DNA from: Deltaproteobacteria bacterium
GTDB lineage: Bacteria > Desulfobacterota > Desulfobacteria > Desulfobacterales > ETH-SRB1
Length of the DNA: 8,001 nt
NCBI GenBank assembly: GCA_030262795.1
Contig: JAJSZO010000114.1
Coordinates: 1-8,001, forward strand
Direction: 5' to 3'
The position numbers and the translations under genes were made by a program. The notes under the pieces were generated by a model, which was not told where the DNA came from, ran no database searches, and was given only the letters and a program-made list of their open reading frames with translations. Shown here one piece after another: positions 1-6,458 of the stretch (its first letter is position 1; each line of letters starts with the position of its first letter).

Positions 1-153
1 TTTCATCCCCGTTCCTTAGAAAGGATTTACTAATATTTAATGTAGTTATCACCATGCAGCTATAAAGTCAAAAATTTAAAAGGAATGCCGATGAGGATTA
101 GAACATTCGGAAGGACTTGGGAATTAGCCAACCGCACAGGTCGAAACTTTTAG
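1..153. other. non-coding left end, possible small hairpins
   Basis: No convincing gene lies here. All three forward frames meet a stop within about 62 bases, so a short tail of an upstream gene cannot be excluded. Two weak inverted repeats are visible: CCGATG (88-93) with CATTCGG (104-110), and GACTTG (114-119) with CAGGTC (137-142), the second needing one G-U pair. I do not recognise a riboswitch or known RNA. The stretch lies just upstream of a strong promoter, so it could be the 3' end of an upstream transcript or a regulator-binding region. Confidence 0.35.
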
Positions 154-182
154 TTGACAATCAGTTTTAGCTTGATTATATT
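154..182 (+). promoter_or_regulatory. sigma-70 type promoter of the three-gene operon
   Basis: A perfect -35 box TTGACA (154-159) is followed by a 17-base spacer and the -10 box TATATT (177-182, five of six consensus bases). Transcription would start near 189 and leave a leader of about 105 bases before the first gene. The region is AT-rich and there is no other comparable promoter before the aminotransferase or ClC genes, so this promoter probably serves all three. Confidence 0.65.
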
Positions 183-210
183 TTTTCCGTTTTTTTGAAA
201 GTATTTTTTG

Positions 211-249
211 AAGGCCGGGGGGACTTCATGTTTCTCAGGCTTTTTTTTT
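211..249 (+). promoter_or_regulatory. GC-rich patch and T9 run in the 5' leader
   Basis: Within the predicted leader, a G-rich patch (213-222) and a GGC at 238-240 are followed by nine T residues (241-249). A T-run after a GC-rich stretch is the layout of an intrinsic terminator or attenuator. However, the only stems I find are short (GAAG 210-213 with CTTC 224-227, or GCC 214-216 with GGC 238-240). An attenuator is therefore only a possibility. Confidence 0.2.
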
Positions 250-280
250 GAGTTTAATTTGACCTTAGGTTTGACAGAAA

Positions 281-287
281 AGAGGTG
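281..287 (+). promoter_or_regulatory. ribosome binding site that decides the TTG start
   Basis: The bases AGAGGTG (281-287), continuing into AT, are nearly a full complement of the 16S rRNA 3' end. They lie six bases before TTG at 294. The GTG at 285 that would give a slightly longer frame is itself part of this site, so it is unlikely to be the start. Confidence 0.6.
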
Positions 288-293
288 ATTCCA

Positions 294-572
294 TTGATTT
301 GTTCAACTGTTAGAGAAGGTATGAATTGTCCATTTATGACTGCAAAGGGGTGTAATTACAATGACGGAATTTGCCATGAGATTGATGAGAAATGTAAGGG
401 ATGCAGCCGCAGCACTGAATTTTCATCCGGATGGTACTGTACTGTATTTCCTGCTCCATCTTTAAGATGGAAAAATGGGAATTGCAACTTTGCTTCTCAT
501 ATTTCCGTAACATCAAATGGTAAAAAAGCAAAACTTAATCCAATAAAGGCATCCAAAAGAAAGGGCGGATAA
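294..572 (+). CDS. PxxKW-type cysteine-rich small protein
   Basis: This 92-residue protein has eight cysteines in the first 64 residues (about C3, C12, C20, C27, C34, C37, C49 and C64, counting from the TTG start). C34 and C37 form a CxxC pair. Near the C-terminus is PSLRW (residues 55-59), a variant of the PxxKW signature with Arg for Lys, followed by a GNC segment and a conserved-looking His (69). This matches the small cysteine-rich family named for that signature and seen in sulfate-reducing deltaproteobacteria; the match is from memory. The function is unknown. The cysteines suggest a structural zinc or iron-sulfur site, which is inference. The last 20 residues are lysine-rich. There is no signal peptide or membrane segment, so it should be cytoplasmic. 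TTG at 294 was chosen over GTG at 285 because of the ribosome binding site and because the N-terminus MICSTVREG resembles the family start. It is the first gene of the operon. Confidence 0.75.
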   Translation: MICSTVREGMNCPFMTAKGCNYNDGICHEIDEKCKGCSRSTEFSSGWYCTVFPAPSLRWKNGNCNFASHISVTSNGKKAKLNPIKASKRKGG

Positions 573-617
573 CCTTTTAACTTTTTGAATCAAAGTTCAG
601 GGTAGGAGATGGGAGAT

Positions 618-1940
618 ATGAATACTATTGCTATACAGCTTAATAATATTATTGATAAAGGGAATCCCTATATAATGGGAATGCTGTCCGAGCTTGGTAA
701 AAATCTTTTTTTCCCAAAAGGTATCTTGAGCCAGAGTGCAGAGGCAAAGGAAAAGGCATATAAGATTAACGCAACAATCGGTATTGCTAAAGAGCAGGGC
801 AGAACCATGCATTTTGGTTCGGTTGTATCGTCGATAAAGGGAATTCGCCCTAAAAAGTCATTAACCTATGCTCCATCCTTTGGTATTCCTGATTTAAGAA
901 AGATATGGCAAAATTCTCAATTTGAAAAAAATCCTTCTCTATCCGGCAAATCCATAAGTATGCCTGTGGTTACATGCGGTATTACCCATGCCATCAGTGT
1001 ATTTGCCGATGTCTGGGTGAATCCGGGTGATGTTATAATATTACCTGACATGATGTGGGGAAACTATAACCTTATTTTAAATGTTAGAAAAGGCGCAAGA
1101 ATTAGCAAATATCCTATGTTTTCAGAAAAAGGTGGTTATAATCTTAAAGCCTTTGAGGAAAAGATAAAGGATGAGGCAAAAAAACATGAAAAGATCATTG
1201 TTTTGCTTAATTTTCCGCATAACCCTACCGGATATAGCCTTACCGAGAAAGAGGCAGATAGTATAGTTAAAATCCTTATCAATGCAGCAGAAAATGGAAC
1301 AAACATCATCGTTGTGTCGGATGATGCTTATTTTGGACTTGTTTATGAAAAAAGGATATTAAAAGAATCTATATTTGCACGTCTTAGTGGACAGCACCCC
1401 AGGCTTCTCGCTATAAAACTTGATGGCGCAACAAAAGAGAACTTTGTTTGGGGCTTGAGAGTAGGTTTTATTACGTACGGATGTCAAACTAAAGGCGATT
1501 TGGCAAATATTTATGATGCTCTTGAAAGAAAAACCGCCGGAGGTGTAAGAGGCTCCATATCCAATGCATCACATCTGGGACAGTCTATAGTATTAAAGTC
1601 TATGCAGCATGAAGAATATCCTGCGGAGAAGATAGAAAAGTTTGAAATACTTAAAACCAGGGCAATGCGAGTTAAAGAAGTTCTTTCGGATCCGGGATAC
1701 AAAGACGCCTGGGATGTTTATCCCTTTAATTCAGGCTACTTTATGTGTATCAGACTAAAGCAGGTTGATGCTGAAACGCTCAGACTTCATCTTCTAAAAA
1801 AATACGGAGTCGGGCTTATTGCTATAGGAGAATCCAATTTAAGAATAGCTTTTTCATGCATGGAACTGGACGATATCTCTGAGTTGTTCGATATTATATT
1901 AAAAGGTATTGAAGATTTAAGGGCAGGGGTCGAGGAGTAG
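618..1940 (+). CDS. PLP-dependent class I/II aminotransferase
   Basis: This is a fold-type I aminotransferase of about 440 residues that would transfer an amino group between an amino acid and a 2-oxo acid in the cytoplasm. Counting from the ATG at 609, the PLP-site landmarks are NFPHNPTG (201-208), SDDAYFG (237-243, with the Asp and Tyr that contact the cofactor) and DGATKENFVWGLRVGF (272-287), in which K276 should form the Schiff base and R284 bind the PLP phosphate. R412 in the ESNLRIAFS segment fits the arginine that holds the substrate carboxylate. All key residues are present, so it is probably active. The substrate cannot be read from the sequence. The lysine motif differs from the usual SxxK type of aspartate aminotransferases, so it belongs to an uncharacterised subgroup. 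Two in-frame ATGs compete: 609 abuts the AGGAG (604-608) with no spacing, whereas 618 has it nine bases upstream, so 618 is preferred. It lies about 45 bases after the cysteine-rich gene and 20 before the ClC gene. Confidence 0.88.
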   Translation: MNTIAIQLNNIIDKGNPYIMGMLSELGKNLFFPKGILSQSAEAKEKAYKINATIGIAKEQGRTMHFGSVVSSIKGIRPKKSLTYAPSFGIPDLRKIWQNSQFEKNPSLSGKSISMPVVTCGITHAISVFADVWVNPGDVIILPDMMWGNYNLILNVRKGARISKYPMFSEKGGYNLKAFEEKIKDEAKKHEKIIVLLNFPHNPTGYSLTEKEADSIVKILINAAENGTNIIVVSDDAYFGLVYEKRILKESIFARLSGQHPRLLAIKLDGATKENFVWGLRVGFITYGCQTKGDLANIYDALERKTAGGVRGSISNASHLGQSIVLKSMQHEEYPAEKIEKFEILKTRAMRVKEVLSDPGYKDAWDVYPFNSGYFMCIRLKQVDAETLRLHLLKKYGVGLIAIGESNLRIAFSCMELDDISELFDIILKGIEDLRAGVEE

Positions 1941-1960
1941 GGAATCCTGAACCCCGAACT

Positions 1961-3781
1961 ATGATTATTAATCAATTAAAAAAGTTTTTACAGTCTGTTG
2001 CAGGCAGAGAAAGAACTGTCAGCATAGCTCTTGCGGGCAAATGGACTCTTTATTTTGTAGCAATTGGTATCATTGCCGGTCTCGGCTCAATTGTTTTTCA
2101 TTATCTATGCCAGCTTGGACTTCATTTTTTTATGGATTTCATGGCCGGTTATAGACCTCCGTTCCCTGCCGGTGAGCATCATCTTCTGTCACCAACAACG
2201 ACTCCCTTTAATAGATGGATTCTGCTTTTTCTTCCTGCTTTTGGAGGAATTCTGAGTGGCTGGCTTGTTTATACATTTGCGCCTGAAGCGGAAGGGCATG
2301 GAACAGATGCCGCTATTGATGCCTATCATAGAAAAGGTGGTTTTATACGAGGCAGGGTTCCAATTATAAAAACCATAGCTTCGGCCATCACTCTTACAAC
2401 AGGAGGCTCAGGAGGCAGGGAAGGTCCTATAGCTCAAATTGGGGCGGGATTCGGTTCATTTCTTGCGACAAAGTTGAAACTTTCCGACAGAGAGCGCAGA
2501 ATCATGATGGCTGCCGGTGTGGGCGCCGGTGTAGGCAGTATTTTCAGGGCACCTCTTGCAGGAGCACTTTTTGCTGCCGAAGTTTTATACAGAGATCCTG
2601 ATCTTGAGCCGGAAGTTATTATACCTGCGGGGATTTCTTCAGTTGTTGCCTATTGTGTGTTCTGTCTTGTTTTTGGCTGGGGGTCTTTGTTTGATTCACC
2701 GGGTTTTAAATTTTGCAATCCTCTGGAATTAGGACCTTATATAGTTCTTGCTTTGGTTCTTGTGGGCGCAGGTATTCTTTATATCAAATCATTTTACAGT
2801 ATAATCGGATTGTTTAAAAAATTAAATATTCCAAATCACATAAAACCAGCTATCGGTGGACTTTGTACGGGTATAATAGGCTTTTTTTTGCCTCAGACAC
2901 TGGCTTTTGGATATGGTTTTGTTCAGAAAGCAATTTATAATGAGCTGACCATACCTTTTTTGCTTTTTCTTGCAGCCGGCAAAATTTTAACAACATCATT
3001 TTCTATTGGTTCGGGAGGGAGTGGCGGTGTTTTCGGGCCTTCGGTTGTAATCGGTGGTGCAGTCGGCGGTGTGGTCGGAAAAATTTTCAATCAAATTATG
3101 CCGGCAGTTGTAACCCAGCCCGGAGCCTTTGTAATTGTAGGTATGGCCGGCTTTTTCACGGCTGTTTCAAATACTCCGATTTCAACTATTATATTTGTAA
3201 GCGAGATGACCAATTCTTATCATCTTCTTTTGCCAAGCCTTCTCGTTTGCTCTGTGTCTTATCTTGTAGCTCAAAAATGGACTATTTATGAAAAGCAGGT
3301 AAAAAGCAAGATAGATTCTCCGGCACATGCAGGAGATTTTTTTGTAGATATTCTGCAAATGATTAAGGTGAAGGATTTAATGCACCTTATAAAAAAGGTA
3401 GATATGATCCATCAGAACATGCCTTTTTTGGATTTTAAGAAACTTTTTTCAAAAACAAAGCAGCATTATTTCCCTGTTATGGATCAAGATGAAAGACTTG
3501 TTGGAATATTTTCCAGTACTGATATCAGGGAGGTACTTTTCTCACAGGAAATCGAACAGCTTGTTGTAATGCAGGATATTGCTACATCCGATATAATTGT
3601 AGCTACAGCTTCAGAAGATCTCAACTCAGTACTTCGAAAGTTTACCATAAAAAATATAGACAGCCTTCCTGTGGTTAAAAATGATGACCATGGTATTCTT
3701 GTCGGAATGTTGAACAGGAGAGAAGTGATTTCTTTTTACAATGAGCAGGTACAGAAAATAAAGAATAGGGCGAAAAAATAG
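1961..3781 (+). CDS. ClC-family chloride channel/antiporter with CBS pair
   Basis: This 606-residue inner-membrane protein has a ClC transport core (about residues 25-440) and two C-terminal CBS domains (about 467-528 and 536-596) that commonly bind adenine nucleotides and regulate the pore. Core motifs are GGREGP (151-156, with gating glutamate E154), the APLAGALFAAE segment (197-207), GSGGVFGP (353-360) and SEMTNSYHLLLP (414-425), whose Y420 matches the anion-coordinating tyrosine of the E. coli protein. The usual GSGIP anion motif is replaced by GHGTD (112-116). Aligning by the fixed distance from E154, the internal proton glutamate (E203 in E. coli ClcA) is valine here (V208), as in ClC channels, so proton coupling may be lost or altered. 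The start has only a weak ribosome binding site, and the 20-base gap after the aminotransferase suggests co-transcription. The stop codon touches the 67-base repeat that follows. Confidence 0.92.
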   Translation: MIINQLKKFLQSVAGRERTVSIALAGKWTLYFVAIGIIAGLGSIVFHYLCQLGLHFFMDFMAGYRPPFPAGEHHLLSPTTTPFNRWILLFLPAFGGILSGWLVYTFAPEAEGHGTDAAIDAYHRKGGFIRGRVPIIKTIASAITLTTGGSGGREGPIAQIGAGFGSFLATKLKLSDRERRIMMAAGVGAGVGSIFRAPLAGALFAAEVLYRDPDLEPEVIIPAGISSVVAYCVFCLVFGWGSLFDSPGFKFCNPLELGPYIVLALVLVGAGILYIKSFYSIIGLFKKLNIPNHIKPAIGGLCTGIIGFFLPQTLAFGYGFVQKAIYNELTIPFLLFLAAGKILTTSFSIGSGGSGGVFGPSVVIGGAVGGVVGKIFNQIMPAVVTQPGAFVIVGMAGFFTAVSNTPISTIIFVSEMTNSYHLLLPSLLVCSVSYLVAQKWTIYEKQVKSKIDSPAHAGDFFVDILQMIKVKDLMHLIKKVDMIHQNMPFLDFKKLFSKTKQHYFPVMDQDERLVGIFSSTDIREVLFSQEIEQLVVMQDIATSDIIVATASEDLNSVLRKFTIKNIDSLPVVKNDDHGILVGMLNRREVISFYNEQVQKIKNRAKK

Positions 3782-3847
3782 TAGGGGCGATCCTTGTGAT
3801 CGCCCTGATTAGACTGATTAGAGGGGAAATACAAGATTAGCCCCTAC
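3781..3847. repeat. 67-base double-hairpin repeat between convergent genes
   Basis: The outer ends are an 8-base inverted repeat, GTAGGGGC (3781-3788) and GCCCCTAC (3840-3847). Inside are a perfect 8-base-pair hairpin (GGGCGATC 3785-3792, loop CTTGT, GATCGCCC 3798-3805) and a weaker second one (AGGGG 3822-3826 with CCCCT 3841-3845, loop ACAAG). The two loops are reverse complements of each other. Between the hairpins is a tandem 9-base repeat, CTGATTAGA twice (3805-3822). This is the build of short intergenic palindromic repeats (REP- or MITE-like) that occur in many copies in some genomes. It may also slow transcription from either side, but no T-run follows the stems, so it is not a canonical terminator. 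Confidence 0.65.
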
Positions 3848-4588
3848 CTAATAGTTAACATGCATTAGGAAAAGACCATGTGGAGGCGCTGTAGCGCCGG
3901 CGTTATTGCGATTTTTTGAAATAAATATTTGTTTGAAGTCATCGGGTGTAATTTTGCAAAGCCCTGCATCTACAAGAGTACCTACAATATTGCGCACCAT
4001 ATGTTTCAAAAATCCATTTGCTTCTATTTCAATGTAAAGACAGTTTGTATCCTTTTGCTCAATCGTTGCATTCAAAACATTCCTTGTCGTATGCGATCTT
4101 GGGCTTCCTGTTCCTTCAAATGCCTTGAAATCATGCATGCCTGTTATATGAAAAATAGATGATTGCATAGCATGCAAGTCAAGTTTTTTTCGAATGAACC
4201 ATGCATACTGTCTGCCAATAGCAGCAGGTGTATGGCAATTTAATATTCTGTAGCTGTACATTTTGTTTTTTGCGTCATATTGAGCATGAAATTTTTCATC
4301 AACTTCCTTGCATTCCTTTATTACAATATCGTTCGGCAAGAGGCTGTTTAACCCTTTATAAAATACTTCCGACAACATGGCCGTATCGCAATGAAAGTTA
4401 GCTGCCTGGCCAAAAGCGTGAACCCCTGCATCAGTTCTGCCGGAGCCTGCCAGGATAACTTTATTGCCCGTCATTTTCAGCAGCGCTTTTTCAATTTCTC
4501 CCTGAATTGTGCGCAGATGTTTCTGCCTTTGCCAGCCATGATAGGCGCTGCCGTCATATTCTATTATAATTTTGAAGTTTCTATGCAT
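3848..4588 (-). CDS. truA: tRNA pseudouridine synthase A
   Basis: TruA converts uridines at positions 38-40 in the anticodon arm of several tRNAs to pseudouridine. At 246 residues it has the normal bacterial length. The N-terminal EYDGSAYHGWQRQ (10-22) is typical, and GSGRTDAGVHAFGQ (48-61) holds the catalytic aspartate D53. Y111 in NKMYSYRI fits the conserved active-site tyrosine. The FLKHMVRNIVG segment (193-203) and the C-terminal PPHGLFL are also family hallmarks. It is a cytoplasmic housekeeping enzyme and looks intact. The ATG at 4588 lies 13 bases after the cstA stop codon with no good ribosome binding site, so translation is probably coupled to cstA. Its stop codon directly abuts the 67-base repeat. 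Confidence 0.97.
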   Translation of the reverse strand: MHRNFKIIIEYDGSAYHGWQRQKHLRTIQGEIEKALLKMTGNKVILAGSGRTDAGVHAFGQAANFHCDTAMLSEVFYKGLNSLLPNDIVIKECKEVDEKFHAQYDAKNKMYSYRILNCHTPAAIGRQYAWFIRKKLDLHAMQSSIFHITGMHDFKAFEGTGSPRSHTTRNVLNATIEQKDTNCLYIEIEANGFLKHMVRNIVGTLVDAGLCKITPDDFKQIFISKNRNNAGATAPPHGLFLMHVNY

Positions 4589-4601
4589 AGTTGGGCATTT
4601 T

Positions 4602-6314
4602 TCATTTCAGGATCGTTGGAGGACGGTTCCGGATGAGTTTTTTCAAAACCAGCGTACTTTCGACTACCATCCATATTTCAAGGAGAAAAACCGCCAGTCC
4701 GATGCATAACAGCAGCCAGTTTGAAGTAATAAAAAATTTGTTAAGATTGACGGTCATAGCCCATCCTGTTATAACCAGCATGAATACCATGGGAATCAAG
4801 GTATATATGATTTGAACCTTTTTACGGGCAAGATATACAGTGATTACAAGAAGGGCCAGACCCGCCAGAAGCTGATTAACTGATCCAAACAAAGGCCATA
4901 GAGCAAGTGCTCCCTTGCCGCTGCCGTTATAAAATGCGAGAGCAAGTGCAGTTCCAACTGCTATAATAGTAGCTGGATGTTTTCTTGCAAAAACCGGCAT
5001 TTTCCAGGCAATGGTTAATTCGGAAATTATGTAGCGCTGTAATCTGGTAGCGGTATCAAGGGTGGTTGCGGCAAAAGAAACTACAAACACACCCATTATT
5101 GTAATTGTCAGATCGTATGGAATGCCGATTTTTTCAATCATATTAGCTGAGCCGGTTACAAATGCACCTATCTTTGATCCTAAGCCGGCAGCGGCAGTCC
5201 AACTGGAGTAATGCTGGGCAAAGGCTGCTGCTCCGATAAATGTTTCTCCTCCCTTGCTAATGCCTATGGCTAATCCTGCTCCACATGCGATCAGGACAAG
5301 AACGGCAAGCATACCCTCCATAAGCATTCCGCCAAAACCTATAGGAAGCGAGTTTGTTTCATTCTCACACTGTTTGGATGAAGTGCCTGACGAGACTAAA
5401 GAGTGGAAGCCCGAAATAGCGCCGCATGCAACTACTACAAAAATCATGGGCAGAACAGGCGGTGCTCCCTTAGGCATAAGATTAACCGCAGGTGCCACCA
5501 TAATCGGTTTTGCAATAATAATGCCGATAACCAGTAAACCCATGGCAATGATTAACTGGTGAGAGTTAATATAATCTCTAGGTTGCAATAGAGTCTGAAC
5601 AGGCAGTATGGATGCAATATAGGCGTAACCAAGCAGAATAACTACCCACAGGGCTACCGGGTTTATGCCGAAAATGGCCTGCATCTTAACAGGAAAATGG
5701 GCGCCCATTATCATGGTAAGATACATCAGTGTTACGGCGATAATGCTCATTGGAAGCGGGGGAGCGCCTTTTTTATAAATCATGTGTCCAAGCCAGACGG
5801 CAATGGGGATCTGAAGCCATACAGGAATTACAGCCTGGGGATACATGTTGAAAACGACTGCTATGACTACTCCGAAAATTGCTACAACAATTAAAAGCTC
5901 CAGGAAGATTATGAGTAAAAAAAGAGTGCGTACTCTTTGATTGATAACGTCTGAGGAAATATCGCCAATACTTCGGCCTTGATTGCGCAGAGAAACTGCA
6001 AGCGCTCCAAAATCATGTACGGCTCCCATAAAAATTGAGCCTATAAGTATCCATATTAATGCAGGTACCCAGCCCCAGATAATAGCGATTGCGGGACCTA
6101 CGATCGGTCCTGTACCTGCGATGGATGTTAAATGGTGTCCGAACAGAATTTGTTTCCTGGTGGGAACAAAATCAACGTTATCCTGGAATTCTCTGCTGGG
6201 ACAGACAGCTTCAGGGTTCAGCTTGAAAATCTTTCGTGCAAGAAACTTTCCGTAAGTGTGATAAGCAATTATATATAAAGCAGCTACGCCGGCAGCCAAA
6301 AAAAGTGAATTCAT
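4602..6314 (-). CDS. cstA: CstA-family carbon starvation permease
   Basis: This 570-residue integral membrane protein belongs to the CstA family, whose studied members take up peptides or pyruvate. It is mostly hydrophobic, with roughly fourteen or more membrane segments. Family motifs are GHHLTSIAGTGPIVGPAIA (59-77), GAVHDFGAL (97-105), LLQPRDYIN (242-250), SGFHSLVSSGTSSKQ (301-315), TTLDTATRLQRYI (417-429) and LWPLFGSVNQLLAG (472-485). It is shorter than E. coli CstA (about 700 residues), lacking C-terminal segments, and matches the shorter form found in many anaerobes. The substrate is not certain. AGGT seven bases before ATG 6314 is an acceptable ribosome binding site. It precedes truA by 13 bases in the same direction. 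I find no strong promoter in the 144 bases upstream, which hold the 89-base inverted-repeat element, so its transcription may depend on that element or on the integrase transcript. Confidence 0.92.
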   Translation of the reverse strand: MNSLFLAAGVAALYIIAYHTYGKFLARKIFKLNPEAVCPSREFQDNVDFVPTRKQILFGHHLTSIAGTGPIVGPAIAIIWGWVPALIWILIGSIFMGAVHDFGALAVSLRNQGRSIGDISSDVINQRVRTLFLLIIFLELLIVVAIFGVVIAVVFNMYPQAVIPVWLQIPIAVWLGHMIYKKGAPPLPMSIIAVTLMYLTMIMGAHFPVKMQAIFGINPVALWVVILLGYAYIASILPVQTLLQPRDYINSHQLIIAMGLLVIGIIIAKPIMVAPAVNLMPKGAPPVLPMIFVVVACGAISGFHSLVSSGTSSKQCENETNSLPIGFGGMLMEGMLAVLVLIACGAGLAIGISKGGETFIGAAAFAQHYSSWTAAAGLGSKIGAFVTGSANMIEKIGIPYDLTITIMGVFVVSFAATTLDTATRLQRYIISELTIAWKMPVFARKHPATIIAVGTALALAFYNGSGKGALALWPLFGSVNQLLAGLALLVITVYLARKKVQIIYTLIPMVFMLVITGWAMTVNLNKFFITSNWLLLCIGLAVFLLEIWMVVESTLVLKKLIRNRPPTILK

Positions 6315-6344
6315 AGAAATTACCTGAAATGTCCCTTTTAATAA

Positions 6345-6433
6345 GAGCCTATTTCAGTAGGCCATGCACACATGGTTCGTGCCCTTCCAACGGGCCTTTT
6401 GGGTCGCGTTTAGTCGCCTACTGAAATAGCCTC
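6345..6433. mobile_element. 89-base MITE-like element with TAA flanks
   Basis: The ends GAGCCTATTTCAGTAGGC (6345-6362) and GCCTACTGAAATAGCCTC (6416-6433) pair at 17 of 18 positions; the only mismatch is C6348 with C6430. TAA occurs immediately outside both ends (6342-6344 and 6434-6436), consistent with a 3-base target duplication. The 53-base interior has no reading frame and contains small dyads (CATG 6363-6366 with 6371-6374; GCCC 6381-6384 with GGGC 6392-6395). It resembles a non-autonomous miniature transposon. Three-base duplications of the TNA form are known from part of the IS5 family, but no parent IS is visible here. It lies in the 5' region of cstA, so as RNA it would form a long stem about 30 bases before the cstA start. 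Confidence 0.6.
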
Positions 6434-6458
6434 TAAGTTAGTTCCCATATATATCTGA

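Noticed and set aside
285..293. GTG start at 285 for the cysteine-rich protein
   Set aside because: The GTG lies inside the ribosome binding site; TTG at 294 has ideal spacing and gives the expected N-terminus.
3785..3805. Rho-independent terminator after the ClC gene
   Set aside because: The stem is good but is followed by TGATTAGACT and not a T-run, so it is described as part of a repeat.
5254..5562. 102-codon forward frame within cstA
   Set aside because: It is antisense to a strongly conserved membrane protein gene and has no family features.
6345..6433. Integron attC recombination site next to the integrase
   Set aside because: The long perfect outer stem and TAA flanks fit a MITE better, and no properly placed RYYYAAC and GTTRRRY boxes were found at the ends.
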